From: Paludifilum halophilum
Lineage (GTDB): Bacteria > Bacillota > Bacilli > Thermoactinomycetales > DSM-45169
Length of the DNA stretch: 64,000 bases
Direction of reading: 5' to 3'
Assembly (NCBI RefSeq): GCF_002245355.1
Contig: NZ_NOWF01000008.1
Location: forward strand, 151,639 to 215,638
The translations under genes were made by a program, and so were the position numbers. Positions 1 to 8,178 of this stretch are shown piece after piece (within the stretch, counting starts at the first letter, position 1; each line of letters starts with the position of its first letter). A model generated the notes under the pieces. It searched no databases. It was not told the DNA's origin and was given only the letters and a program-made list of their open reading frames with translations.

Positions 1-348
1 GGGGTTGTCCGTATCCATCACAATATGTTCCCCGACACTATTATTGAGGAAGCGGGATTGGACCGGCCGAAAGCTCAGAAGAAAGATGACTTTTACACAG
101 AGGTGACAGAAGAGCGTATCCCCGATATGGACGGTGATGTGATGTTCGTCCTCACGATGGAGCAGGGGGACGGGAAGGCGACAGAATTACAGAAGGAATG
201 GATGAACAAACCATTGTTTAAGAAGTTGGACGTGGTGAAGGAAGACAAGGTGTTCAAAGTGAATGATGTCTACTGGAACCTCTCCGGCGGCATTCAAGGA
301 GCCAATAAGGTGTTGGATGATCTGAATGAGTATGTTGAGAAATTCTGA
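1..348 (+). CDS. Siderophore ABC transporter substrate-binding protein, C-terminal part
   Basis: The reading frame is open from the first base of the window, so the gene starts upstream; about 115 C-terminal residues are present. The text around VMFVLTMEQGDGKA and the ending ..NLSGGIQGANKVLDDLNEYVEKF match the C-terminal lobe of the periplasmic-binding family that binds ferric siderophores (FhuD/FepB-like lipoproteins). In that family the protein is membrane-anchored outside the cell and hands its ligand to a BtuC-type permease. The signal peptide and lipobox are outside the window, so ligand and operon partners cannot be judged. A strong terminator follows directly, so this is the last gene of its transcript. 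Confidence 0.75.
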   Translation, partial: GVVRIHHNMFPDTIIEEAGLDRPKAQKKDDFYTEVTEERIPDMDGDVMFVLTMEQGDGKATELQKEWMNKPLFKKLDVVKEDKVFKVNDVYWNLSGGIQGANKVLDDLNEYVEKF

Positions 349-385
349 CCGCCTTCCCTTCCATTCATCCTGGAAGGTTCATAAT

Positions 386-416
386 GAACATGCGGGATTC
401 CCGCATGTTCTTTTTG
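386..416 (+). terminator. Intrinsic terminator after the binding-protein gene
   Basis: A 12-bp perfect stem (GAACATGCGGGA paired with TCCCGCATGTTC) is followed by a T run. Confidence 0.9.
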
Positions 417-442
417 TTTAACCGGCGGGAAAAGTGCATGAG

Positions 443-469
443 TTGTCCGGTATTTGTGTATGGTATAAT
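443..469 (+). promoter_or_regulatory. Extended -10 promoter for the glycosyltransferase gene
   Basis: TTGTCC lies 15 nt upstream of TATAAT, which is preceded by TGG (extended -10). The promoter lies inside the longest possible reading frame of the next gene, which shows that the upstream ATG at 434 is not its start. Confidence 0.6.
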
Positions 470-571
470 AAGGGACAATTGAAACCGTTCCGTAAAAATC
501 GACGTTGCTTGTGGGTGAGTCAATCCTGTCGCCCGATTTATAGGGTTGGACGGGAGAGAGGTGTGAAGGGA

Positions 572-1771
572 ATGATGGATCGCATGGCCTGGTCAGGCGG
601 TCTGGTTGAAAAGGACTGGTATGATTCCGGGGTTGTAACAGGGTTCGGAAACGGCGCACTCTTCGTTTCTGAAAACTTCGGTTCCGGTCATACCAAGGCG
701 GCGGAAGCCCTCGCCAGAGGAATCCGGGAAGCGGATCCCGGAATTCGCGTCCAGCTGGTCGAGTTGGGGCGGGAACTCCGCCCTCAGGTGAATCAGGCGC
801 TTCTCTATTCTTACTTGGGAATGATCCGAAAGGTTCCCGGTTTGTGGCGAAAAGTTTACGGCCGCCATCACCATCGATCTTTTCCCCGTTGGATCGAGTG
901 GTGTCTGTACCAGACACTGTACTCGCGGCTTTCGGAATATATTGGGCACTTTCAGCCCCGTGTGGTGGTTTCCACTCATCCCTTCGCCAGTTCGGGAGTC
1001 GCCCGTATTAAAAGAGAAGGTTATCCCGTCCGCCTCTGTACGGTCATCACGGACTTTTCCGCCCACGGATCTTGGATCAATCGGGAAGTGGACATGTATT
1101 TGGTCCCTTATGCCGGAGTCAAGCAACAGCTAATTCAAATGGGGGTGGACGCTCGACGGGTGGCTGTTACCGGGATTCCCACGGATGGGCGCTTTTGGGA
1201 GGTTCGGGATTCGGGGGCGGTCAGGCGGTATCTCGGCATCCGCGATATGCCTACTGTGTTGATTCTGGGGGGCGGCCTGGGAATGGGGAGGACCGAAGAG
1301 CTGGTCCGTATGGCGGCCAAGTGGAAACAGCACTTGCAGATTGTGGTTTGTACTGGTCACAATCATAAACTGTTGCAAAGCCTTTATCGGCGGGAGGAGC
1401 TAAACCATCCCCATATCCGGGTGACAGGATTCACCGAGGCGATGGCCGACTGGATGGATGCGGCTGATCTCATCCTGACCAAACCCGGAGGAATGACTTG
1501 TACAGAGGCGATTGCCAAGGGGAAACCGCTGCTTCTCTACGGATCCATCCCCGGCCATGAGGAGAGGAACAGCCTTTTCATGGTAGACAACGGCTTGGCA
1601 AAGAGGGTGACCGACGAAAGTGATCTCGACCGTTGGTTGGAACGCCTTTTGACGGATGCCGACTCTTTTGCCTGTATCAGAGAACAGATGATGCGCTGGA
1701 GATGGAAGATTCACCCCTCTAAGAGTGTCCAGGCCGTGTTAAACCTGATGACTCCCTCATCGACGATGTAA
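572..1771 (+). CDS. Diacylglycerol glycosyltransferase-like protein (MGDG synthase/UgtP family)
   Basis: The protein has an N-terminal MGDG-synthase domain (SENFGSGHTKAAEALARG, a typical donor/acceptor loop) and a C-terminal GT28-type UDP-sugar-binding domain (LILGGGLGMG; LILTKPGGMTCTEAIAKGKP). Members transfer glucose or galactose from UDP-sugar to diacylglycerol and make glycolipids and lipoteichoic-acid anchors at the inner face of the membrane. I chose ATG 572 (399 residues) because GAGAGAGG lies about 10 nt upstream and because the promoter at 443-469 rules out earlier starts. It stands alone, with its own promoter. The family is clear; the exact sugar and acceptor are not. Confidence 0.8.
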   Translation: MMDRMAWSGGLVEKDWYDSGVVTGFGNGALFVSENFGSGHTKAAEALARGIREADPGIRVQLVELGRELRPQVNQALLYSYLGMIRKVPGLWRKVYGRHHHRSFPRWIEWCLYQTLYSRLSEYIGHFQPRVVVSTHPFASSGVARIKREGYPVRLCTVITDFSAHGSWINREVDMYLVPYAGVKQQLIQMGVDARRVAVTGIPTDGRFWEVRDSGAVRRYLGIRDMPTVLILGGGLGMGRTEELVRMAAKWKQHLQIVVCTGHNHKLLQSLYRREELNHPHIRVTGFTEAMADWMDAADLILTKPGGMTCTEAIAKGKPLLLYGSIPGHEERNSLFMVDNGLAKRVTDESDLDRWLERLLTDADSFACIREQMMRWRWKIHPSKSVQAVLNLMTPSSTM

Positions 1772-1806
1772 CTTCCTTATATATATACGTCCTTCATCCC
1801 TTTCTT

Positions 1807-1835
1807 TTGTGATTGTACGGATAAAATGCTATAAT
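1807..1835 (+). promoter_or_regulatory. Strong sigma-A-type promoter
   Basis: TTGTGA, 17-nt spacer, TATAAT, with TGC directly before the -10 (extended). It drives either a short RNA ending near 1910 or the leader of the membrane-protein gene at 2040. Confidence 0.7.
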
Positions 1836-1841
1836 ACTCCT

Positions 1842-1910
1842 CGCTTCAATCGGGGTGGGACAGACATTATGCCCGACTTCTCTCACGGGGGAGGAAGGGC
1901 ACCCTTTTTT
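1842..1910 (+). ncRNA. Candidate short RNA or attenuated leader
   Basis: About 6 nt after the strong promoter a roughly 70-nt segment begins. It contains a long hairpin (GCCC at 1871-1874 pairs with GGGC at 1897-1900; inner CTTC/GAAG and CTC/GAG pairs; GGGTG 1853-1857 can pair with CACCC 1900-1904) and ends in TTTTTT at 1905-1910. Promoter plus intrinsic terminator with no reading frame between them suggests a small RNA or a transcription attenuator for the gene at 2040. I do not recognise a known family. Confidence 0.35.
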
Positions 1911-2039
1911 GTGGAAATAAAGGGATATATAGTGTATGATGAACATATGTTCCTTGTTCATCCAAATGTGTAAACAACCCGATCGAAGGGAGAGCCCGCC
2001 GGCGGGCGGCGGGTAGTTCACGATAAGGGAGTCTTGAGA

Positions 2040-3278
2040 ATGGACTCGCAGTTGACCACTCCAGCTGAAAAATGGATTCAGTTTTTATACATATCGATCC
2101 TGTTTTCACCAATACTTCCTGGGGTTGCTATGCTGGCTATCGGACTGGCCACTCCTTTCTTCTTTAAACGAAAGTGGAGGTTGACCGGTTGGCCGGAAGG
2201 CGTTTTCCTGGGATTTGTTCTGCTTTCCATGATCAGTTGGCACTTGAATCCTTACTGGGTTTTTAAATGGATACCGGCCGGGTTGATACCGATCCTCTTT
2301 TTCGGGTTGTACTATTTATTGACCGTGTGGATGAAGGGGATCGACTGGTCGTGGAAAAAAATCGAGACCCTATACCTCCAATTTTGGCTGGCGGGTCTTT
2401 ATGTGGCGGTTGTAACCATTTTACAGCGCGTGAATTGGATTCCTACGGAAAAATCCACTCTCTTTTATGTGCTCGGATTTTATCCGATGCAACAGGCCGA
2501 ATCGGTCCGCAGTATCGGTACGGCCTCCAACTCCAATCTGGCTGCCGCCATGTTGATCTGTTTGGCATTGATCAGTATCTACACTTCATCGGTCTTCCGG
2601 AAGAATTGGCACAAAGTGGGCTCCTTCGCCGCCTTTTTTTTGTTTTGTGCAGCCATCTGGTGCACGGGCTCCCGAGGGGCCTGGGTGGGCTTGGTGATCG
2701 GGCTCTTGGTTCAGGTTTGGATGACGGGCAACCGAAAGCGGGCAGTACTTCTTTTTATTGGCCTGGTCATCTTCGGGATGGTCATCTACACCAACAAGAC
2801 GTTGATTCCTCGGGAGGAAACGTTGTTTGCCACGTATGATATCCGTGTTCGGGTATGGCAAAATTCCTTTGAGATCTTTAAAGACCACTGGCTGTTCGGT
2901 GTTTTGCCCCTCCATTTCGGCCACGTTTTTAAGGAGATGACAGGTGATTATTTATATCATGCTCATAACGTGCTTTTAGGGATTGCCAGCGAATACGGTG
3001 TGATTGGATTGATCCTTTTTATCGCTCTGATCGTCGTTACCACTCACCGGGCCCGGCGATGGCGGAAAACGGCCAATGCCAAGGAGGAAAAGCGTTTGGC
3101 GGGGATGCTGATTTCGCTGATATTTGCCCTGTTGGGTCACGGAATGTACGATTATCCGATTCTCGCCCCTCAGATCGGTCTCATCTTTATGCTGGCGATT
3201 ATCATCATCCATCAGCAATACGAGCGGCGTTGCCTGAACAAGCCGAAATGGGCCTATAGAGGCGAAAAACGAAACTAG
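2040..3278 (+). CDS. O-antigen ligase/Wzy-type polysaccharide membrane protein
   Basis: A 412-residue polytopic membrane protein with about 10-12 hydrophobic segments. It carries the family signature of O-antigen ligases and polymerases: an arginine-rich pore motif (CTGSRGAWVGLVIGLL), a large extracytoplasmic loop (IFKDHWLFGVLPLHFG), and HAHNVLLGIASEYGVIGL near the C-terminus. In Gram-positives such proteins act in polymerising or ligating surface glycans. ATG 2040 is preferred over TTG 2034 because AAGGGA ends 9 nt before it. The stop TAG is the CTAG flank of mobile element A1, so the element abuts the coding end exactly. Confidence 0.7.
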   Translation: MDSQLTTPAEKWIQFLYISILFSPILPGVAMLAIGLATPFFFKRKWRLTGWPEGVFLGFVLLSMISWHLNPYWVFKWIPAGLIPILFFGLYYLLTVWMKGIDWSWKKIETLYLQFWLAGLYVAVVTILQRVNWIPTEKSTLFYVLGFYPMQQAESVRSIGTASNSNLAAAMLICLALISIYTSSVFRKNWHKVGSFAAFFLFCAAIWCTGSRGAWVGLVIGLLVQVWMTGNRKRAVLLFIGLVIFGMVIYTNKTLIPREETLFATYDIRVRVWQNSFEIFKDHWLFGVLPLHFGHVFKEMTGDYLYHAHNVLLGIASEYGVIGLILFIALIVVTTHRARRWRKTANAKEEKRLAGMLISLIFALLGHGMYDYPILAPQIGLIFMLAIIIIHQQYERRCLNKPKWAYRGEKRN

Positions 3279-3472
3279 TGGCCCATCTGGGAACCAAGTT
3301 AGGAGGGTGGTAGGCCGGCGTAGATCCTTTGCACTCAGGAGAGCACAAGTCTCGCCAAGGTCGCTCCGCTTCCCGGTCTCACTATGCGTTTTTTGCAAGA
3401 GATCGGAGACGGCCTACCAGCCCGACCACCCCCAGCAAGGGATCAAACCAATCAAAGTTTCCTGAAGGGGCA
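3279..3472 (+). mobile_element. Palindromic mobile element, family A copy 1 (A1)
   Basis: A 194-bp non-coding element. Its ends are inverted repeats (TG..CCC and GGGGCA), and it is flanked on both sides by CTAG (3275-3278 and 3473-3476), which look like a 4-bp target duplication. Inside, GGAGGGTGGT near the left pairs with ACCACCCCC near the right, so the whole element can fold. A near-identical 194-bp copy lies at 9695-9888. Short size, no ORF, terminal repeats and target duplication fit a MITE moved by a transposase encoded elsewhere. Confidence 0.8.
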
Positions 3473-3476
3473 CTAG

Positions 3477-3607
3477 AAGCGTTGTGAAAAAGTCCGTTTT
3501 CGGGAGGGTGGGGTTCCACACGGAGTGCCTTTGGCTCGTCAGAACAACGAAACGGAGTGTGGAACCCCACCCCGACCCACCAAGGATGTGCTAAAATCAC
3601 AACGCTT
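3477..3607 (+). mobile_element. Palindromic mobile element, family B copy 1 (B1)
   Basis: A 131-bp element starting AAGCGTTGTGA and ending TCACAACGCTT, flanked by CTAG on both sides; its left CTAG is the right flank of A1. An internal perfect 16-bp inverted repeat (GGGTGGGGTTCCACAC and its complement) surrounds a 30-odd-nt loop. The second copy at 60836-60965 is almost identical. The bases just after the right CTAG (TGTCCCTTCTGAG) resemble an inverted family-A end, so B1 may have inserted next to or between A-type ends. Confidence 0.75.
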
Positions 3608-3917
3608 CTAGTGTCCCTTCTGAGAAAGTCGGTCGTGTTTTCCGACGAGGGAAGGGCCGGTCACGGAGCGTCTTGGGCTGGGGGAGACAAGTATCTGTAT
3701 CCCCGTGGAAAATATGGAAGGGTTATTTCTTTTGTCGATTTTTTGTGGTAAGGTAGGAAACGTATGCAGATCTCAAGGGGGTAACAAAAAGGGGGATCCG
3801 ACTGCGATCCCCGTGGAAGGCGGATCGTTCCGTCTTCTTTTTATGGAAAAAAAGGCACTCAAGGTTCAGAAAAGGGAGAAGAGGCAGTCCTCTACGAAAA
3901 GGAATTGAGGTGATGCG
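3608..3917. other. Intergenic stretch upstream of the ABC operon
   Basis: After element B1 and a solo A-like end (3612-3624) there is no convincing gene. GGGGGATC near 3792 pairs with GATCCCC near 3805 to form a short hairpin. A possible promoter (TTGTCG near 3733, TAAGGT near 3749) lies upstream of the ABC genes, but neither box is strong. GAGGTGA just before 3918 is the ribosome site of the next gene. Confidence 0.4.
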
Positions 3918-4652
3918 ATGATCTGGCTGGGGAATGTAAGCAAAAGCTACGGGAAGTCCGGCGTGCCGGCAGTAGATCGGTTACAGCTGACTGTCTCACC
4001 CGGTGAAATTTTCGGATTTCTCGGACCGAACGGCGCAGGAAAGACGACAACGATTAAAATGATCGCCGGGATCATTCAGCCGGACACTGGTGTGGTGGAG
4101 GTGGATCATACCTCCGTGTCGGATCGGCCATTGGAGGCGAAGCGGAAAATCGGGTATGTTCCCGATTCGCCGGAGCCCTTCGCCAAGCTGACCGGACGGG
4201 AATATATCCAATTCATGGCGGATATTTATCAGGTTCCCCTGGAGAAGCGGCAAAAGCATCTTCCGGGGTTGTTGGAGCGCTTCGGTATGGAAGAAAATGC
4301 GAATCAACTGATTCAGGGATATTCCAGAGGGATGAAACAGAAAATCACCCTGATTGCCACCTTGCTTCATGAACCTTCGGTCTGGATTCTGGACGAACCG
4401 ATGGTCGGGTTGGATCCCCGGGCTTCCGCCGTTTTAAAAGAGGAGATGAGACGGCATTGCGATCGGGGGAATACGGTTTTCTTCTCCACTCACGTGTTGG
4501 AGGTGGCGGAGCGGTTGTGTGACCGGGTGGCGATCCTGAACGAGGGGCGCCTCGTCTCTTCCGGAAAGTTGGAGGATCTGCGCCGGGGAAGCGGTCATGT
4601 GTCGGACGAAAATACATTGGAAAACCTGTTCATGGGGTTGACGGAATCATGA
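3918..4652 (+). CDS. ABC transporter ATP-binding protein
   Basis: 244 residues with a full nucleotide-binding domain: Walker A GPNGAGKTTT (about residues 35-44), signature-like YSRGMKQK, Walker B VWILDEP, and a switch histidine in FFSTHVLEVAERL. It hydrolyses ATP to power the membrane partner encoded next, with which it overlaps by 4 bases (ATGA). GAGGTGA precedes the ATG. The CcmA/NatA-like type and a very large partner suggest an exporter; the substrate is unknown. Confidence 0.88.
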   Translation: MIWLGNVSKSYGKSGVPAVDRLQLTVSPGEIFGFLGPNGAGKTTTIKMIAGIIQPDTGVVEVDHTSVSDRPLEAKRKIGYVPDSPEPFAKLTGREYIQFMADIYQVPLEKRQKHLPGLLERFGMEENANQLIQGYSRGMKQKITLIATLLHEPSVWILDEPMVGLDPRASAVLKEEMRRHCDRGNTVFFSTHVLEVAERLCDRVAILNEGRLVSSGKLEDLRRGSGHVSDENTLENLFMGLTES

Positions 4653-6322
4653 AACGAGGCTGGGCGCTGACTTGGGTTTTTTTGAAGAACCAGTTCAACC
4701 TCTCGGTGATGAAGCAGAAGTACATCGTCCGGCGGGAGCAACAGTGGCAACCGTTGTTGGCGGTGATTTTGTTCCTTGTGATCGCAGTCCCCGTTGAATT
4801 GATGGTGATCTTTTTCTATAGCGGAATCTATCAGGGCCTGGCTTTGATCGGCGAAGAATCGGCCATGTTACTCCTGTTGGTCCTGGGGGGACACCTGGTT
4901 GCTTTTCTGTTCGGATTTCCCTTTGTGATCAATCAGCTTTATTTTGTCCGTGATGCGGAAATTCCCTTGCCTCTGCCGGTGACTCCGAGACAAGTGTTGG
5001 GAGCTCGTTTGGCCGGGGTATGGGTGAATGAAGTCATCGGCGCCCTTCTTTTTCTTTTACCGGGGCTGATCGTATACGGCGTACTCGCAGGGCGGGGTCT
5101 CGGATTCTATGTGGGGGCGGCCTTGCTCACAGCAGGGTTGCCGTTGTTACCCATTGCCCTGTCCACGTCAGCGTCTCTGGTATTCATGCGGGTGACCAAC
5201 CTGAAAGGGTATCGGGACTTATTGCGTTATCTCGCCTCCTTTAGCGGCGTCCTGATCTTTATCGCCGTTCAGCTCGCCGTCCATTCGGATTTGCCGGACA
5301 AGCTGGACGACCCGGAACGGATTCAGCAGTTTTTCGCCGGATCGGGAGGGTTGTACGAATGGCTCGGCGGTTGGTATCCGCCGGCGGCCTGGGCCGCCCA
5401 CGGTTTGATACAGCCTTTCTTTTCCGGCGGTTGGACGGGATGGACGGCTTTTGCGGTTGTGACAGCTGGCGCTCTCGCTTTCATGTTCGGGTTGGCCGGA
5501 TTCCTGTATTATCCCGGATTGATCGGGGGCGACGAAGTGGCGAAAAACGCGAAGAAGAAATCGACTTCCACCGCCGACGCCCTCTCTCGGCCGCGTTCCC
5601 CCCTGGCGGCATGGTTTTGGAAGGAGTGGAAAGTCTTTATCCGGACACCGATATTTCTCATGAATGCAGTGACTCCCCTGATTATATTCACGGTAATGGC
5701 TTTTCTGCCTGCCTTCGGCAACCTGGGAGCAGTGTCTCGGGACCTTTCCACTCATCCCTTTGCAGCCAAAATGGTTGTATGGGGGGCCGCCGGTTTTATC
5801 CTTTTCATCAGTTCGATGAATGGAATTGCCTCTTCCGCGATTTCCCGGGAAGGAAAGATGTTTGCCTTCAATCTGTCCCTGCCGGTTTCTGCCTTTACCC
5901 GGCTCTTGGCTAAGTGGCTTCACGCCTTTTCCTTTTCACTGATCATTATCGCCGTGGTGCTCGTCATCCAGTGGATGGTGTTTCCCTCCGTTCCGGCCGT
6001 TCTGTGGACCCTTCTCTTAGGAATGGCGGGCAGTTGCCTGTTTAACGGGGTCGGATTGCTGATCGATCTGTGGTTCCCTTATCTGGAGTGGGAGACCCCG
6101 CGGGAGGTGATGCAGCGTTTTGTCGGCGGTATGGGGATGATGCTGATCCAGATCGTTTTAGGCGGGCTGCTGGCAGCTATCGTCGGACTCGGCTTTTTCA
6201 TCAACCTGCCGGATGTCTGGATCAAAACCGGCGTTCTCCTCCTCCTGATCGGACTCAACGCCGTCCTGTTTTTCACCCTGCGGGGAATCGCGGAAGACCG
6301 CTACCGGCGGATTGAAGTTTAG
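4649..6322 (+). CDS. ABC exporter permease, large (12-segment type)
   Basis: 557 residues with two sets of hydrophobic segments separated by a charged stretch (GGDEVAKNAKKKSTSTADALSRPRSP is in the middle), so it resembles two fused ABC-2 permease halves. It is the membrane partner of the ATPase at 3918, with translational coupling through an ATGA overlap. A terminator follows, so the operon has two genes. Family knowledge suggests export of an unknown hydrophobic or peptide substrate, but nothing in the sequence identifies it. Confidence 0.75.
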   Translation: MKRGWALTWVFLKNQFNLSVMKQKYIVRREQQWQPLLAVILFLVIAVPVELMVIFFYSGIYQGLALIGEESAMLLLLVLGGHLVAFLFGFPFVINQLYFVRDAEIPLPLPVTPRQVLGARLAGVWVNEVIGALLFLLPGLIVYGVLAGRGLGFYVGAALLTAGLPLLPIALSTSASLVFMRVTNLKGYRDLLRYLASFSGVLIFIAVQLAVHSDLPDKLDDPERIQQFFAGSGGLYEWLGGWYPPAAWAAHGLIQPFFSGGWTGWTAFAVVTAGALAFMFGLAGFLYYPGLIGGDEVAKNAKKKSTSTADALSRPRSPLAAWFWKEWKVFIRTPIFLMNAVTPLIIFTVMAFLPAFGNLGAVSRDLSTHPFAAKMVVWGAAGFILFISSMNGIASSAISREGKMFAFNLSLPVSAFTRLLAKWLHAFSFSLIIIAVVLVIQWMVFPSVPAVLWTLLLGMAGSCLFNGVGLLIDLWFPYLEWETPREVMQRFVGGMGMMLIQIVLGGLLAAIVGLGFFINLPDVWIKTGVLLLLIGLNAVLFFTLRGIAEDRYRRIEV

Positions 6323-6347
6323 GGAACAGAAATGGGAAAAACCATAA

Positions 6348-6391
6348 AAAAGCGGCCCGCTCGAACAGGGGAAGCGGGTCCGCTTTTTTGT
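6348..6391 (+). terminator. Intrinsic terminator after the ABC exporter
   Basis: AAAAGCGG..CCCGCT pairs with AGCGGG..CCGCTTTTTT, an imperfect stem followed by a T run. Confidence 0.8.
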
Positions 6392-6549
6392 TGTTTGGAC
6401 AACGGCAGGGTTGAAGAAAGCTAAGTCCGTATTAATCATTATCTGTCATGGGGAGTCGGGCTTTTTGCTTCCATGCACTGCCAAGTTGCCCCGACGTAAG
6501 TCCAATCTTCTCTCACAGGAAAACACAATCGACGTTCCGAAAAGGGGCA

Positions 6550-6795
6550 CTAATTTACGTTCTCTTTTTCAAGAATATACGTCTTAACTACTTTATTTCC
6601 TTCAAATACATGAATTCGTTCACATGTCGGACAACGCCAAACCTCTCTTTTTGGATCAGGTATATCAAAAGGGTCTTGAATATCCATCTCGTTAATCTTG
6701 TCCATTTCAAAGTCAGTATAAACGTATAACTCAATTTCGTTTGGGACACTGACAGTAGATAATGTTTCCCCACATTTGCATGTCATTCGAGCCAT
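6550..6795 (-). CDS. Small protein with four-cysteine zinc-ribbon pattern
   Basis: 81 residues. A CKC near the N-terminus (MARMTCKCGETLS) and CPTC near the C-terminus (WRCPTCERIHVF) form a plausible zinc knuckle, with an acidic middle. I do not recognise the family. ATG 6795 is chosen because GAAGGTG lies 6 nt upstream; the longer frame begins with GTG inside that ribosome site. It stands alone between two plus-strand units. The downstream bases around 6540-6553 (AAAAGGGGCACTAA) look like one end of a family-A element. Confidence 0.6.
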   Translation of the reverse strand: MARMTCKCGETLSTVSVPNEIELYVYTDFEMDKINEMDIQDPFDIPDPKREVWRCPTCERIHVFEGNKVVKTYILEKENVN

Positions 6796-6984
6796 TTTCT
6801 GCACCTTCTTTCTTGGAATTAAGGCTTGTAGATTTGTATATCATCTTTTGTTGATTCGGAGACTCTTACAGATTATCATGTAGCCATTTCCCGTTTTCAC
6901 CCAACGTTCAATGGATGCGGGGTATATTTTACCTTTTTTTGGCCATGATGGTTACCGAGTCTATGAAACTATGAGGTGATCAAC

Positions 6985-7629
6985 ATGGCTGTCAAAGGGT
7001 GGATGGTGGTTTCTGTCTGTATCATCGGTGCTTTTGTCATTTTCTCTTTACCGGACCATTCATCGGAGTGGTCCGAAAATGCCGAGGCGAAGACCGGGTA
7101 TGCTACGGTATCAGTGGAGCCCGGGGATACAGTCTATGAGATTGCTCAGGAATATGATTCCGATGTGGATACAGTGGCCCGGTTGAATGATCTGTCCGAT
7201 CCTTCTCTGATCCGGGTCGGTGACGAGCTTCGCGTTCCTATGGCGAAGGGGGAGTCAAAAGAGAAACAAAAGGAAAAGAAGGAACAGAAGGAAGAGGAGG
7301 TTACCGCGATGGCCCGGGGTCAATCCCTCGGTGAGTTCACCTTGACCGCCTACACGGCCGGTCCGGAGTCGACGGGGAAATCGCCGGATCACCCGGCCTT
7401 CGGGGTGACCTCCAGCGGAGCCCAGGTGGCGGAGGGAGTGACCATCGCTGTCGATCCCGATGTGATTCCCCTCGGGTCCCGGGTATACATTGAAGGGATC
7501 GGTTACCGTGTCGCCCAGGATACCGGCAGTGCGATCCAAGGGAACCGGATCGATGTTTATATGAAAGATCCGCAACAAGCCCGTCAGTTCGGCGTGAAAA
7601 AAGGAGTCAAGGTGGAGCGGGTGGACTAG
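6985..7629 (+). CDS. LysM and 3D-domain cell-wall protein (YocH-like)
   Basis: 214 residues. A signal-anchor segment at about residues 5-22 is followed by a LysM repeat (VEPGDTVYEIAQEYDSDVDT) that binds peptidoglycan, a Lys/Glu-rich linker, and a C-terminal 3D domain (TAYTAGPESTG..; VDPDVIPLGSRVYIEG; GNRIDVYM). The three Asp residues that name the 3D fold are visible. Such proteins act as secreted muralytic or wall-remodelling enzymes. ATG 6985 has GAGGTGA 5 nt upstream. The TAG stop lies in a CTAG that borders a diverged mobile-element-like repeat. Confidence 0.85.
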   Translation: MAVKGWMVVSVCIIGAFVIFSLPDHSSEWSENAEAKTGYATVSVEPGDTVYEIAQEYDSDVDTVARLNDLSDPSLIRVGDELRVPMAKGESKEKQKEKKEQKEEEVTAMARGQSLGEFTLTAYTAGPESTGKSPDHPAFGVTSSGAQVAEGVTIAVDPDVIPLGSRVYIEGIGYRVAQDTGSAIQGNRIDVYMKDPQQARQFGVKKGVKVERVD

Positions 7630-7800
7630 GGTGTTTCTGGTAAATCGCCGAAAGTAGCGGGCTGCCAATTTCCAGCGTAGCGGCGTTTGCACTCAGGGGA
7701 GTACAAGTCTCGCCTCGAACGCTTCGCTCTCGGGTCTCGCTATGCCCGACGCCCCAGCGAAGTTTTCGTAGGATCGAACCGTTTAGCGGCCCCACCTGGA
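7630..7800 (+). repeat. Diverged relative of mobile element A
   Basis: The core at 7686-7745 matches the middle of elements A1 and A2: both have TTTGCACTCAGG, then GAG, then ACAAGTCTCGCC, then a CTC..GGTCTC..CTATGC block, with scattered substitutions. The outer parts are too diverged to define ends. The left edge is again a CTAG (7626-7629) carrying the stop codon of the preceding gene. No open reading frame is supported. Confidence 0.5.
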
Positions 7801-8178
7801 TACGATCTCCCCATCCAAAGGATGGTTGATCATAGATCTGATACTGTATGGAAATCCCTGTGGGATACCATGACTCTGTACAATTGTCAGTTCTCTATCA
7901 AACAGAAATAGAGGCGGCCCTTTCGGGATTCGCCTCTGACTGCGGCTTTACCCTATGTCGGCGAAAGCCGATTTTTTATGGCTCTTGGTTCACCGTGTTG
8001 TTCGCTTGGTTCTGGACCCATCGGGTTCTGAACAGCACCCATATCAGGGAGAGTCATTGGGCCGCACTACTGGCCCAGCCCAGGCTCGGCAAGATGCTGT
8101 ATTTCAGGACGAGAATAAACCCCGGAACCGGGGATAAGAATGGTATAATCGGGGCAGGTTGACGGGAGGTGAAAGGGT
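7801..8178. other. Intergenic stretch before the AlkA gene
   Basis: No gene is supported. It holds two hairpins: GAGGCG..CGCCTC at 7911-7936, and TCGGC-GAAA-GCCGA followed by TTTTTT near 7958-7979, which looks like a short terminator for an unseen small transcript. The extended -10 promoter of the next gene is at 8141-8149. Confidence 0.4.
8141..8149 (+). promoter_or_regulatory. Extended -10 promoter of the AlkA gene
   Basis: TGGTATAAT, with no clear -35 box at the right distance. Confidence 0.5.

Noticed and set aside
434..571. Longer start of the glycosyltransferase at ATG 434
   Set aside because: The promoter TATAAT lies inside that stretch, and the residues do not match the family.
294..917. 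207-residue minus-strand ORF overlapping the glycosyltransferase
   Set aside because: It crosses the terminator at 386-416 and the promoter at 443-469 and is rich in Arg/Pro, typical of a shadow frame.
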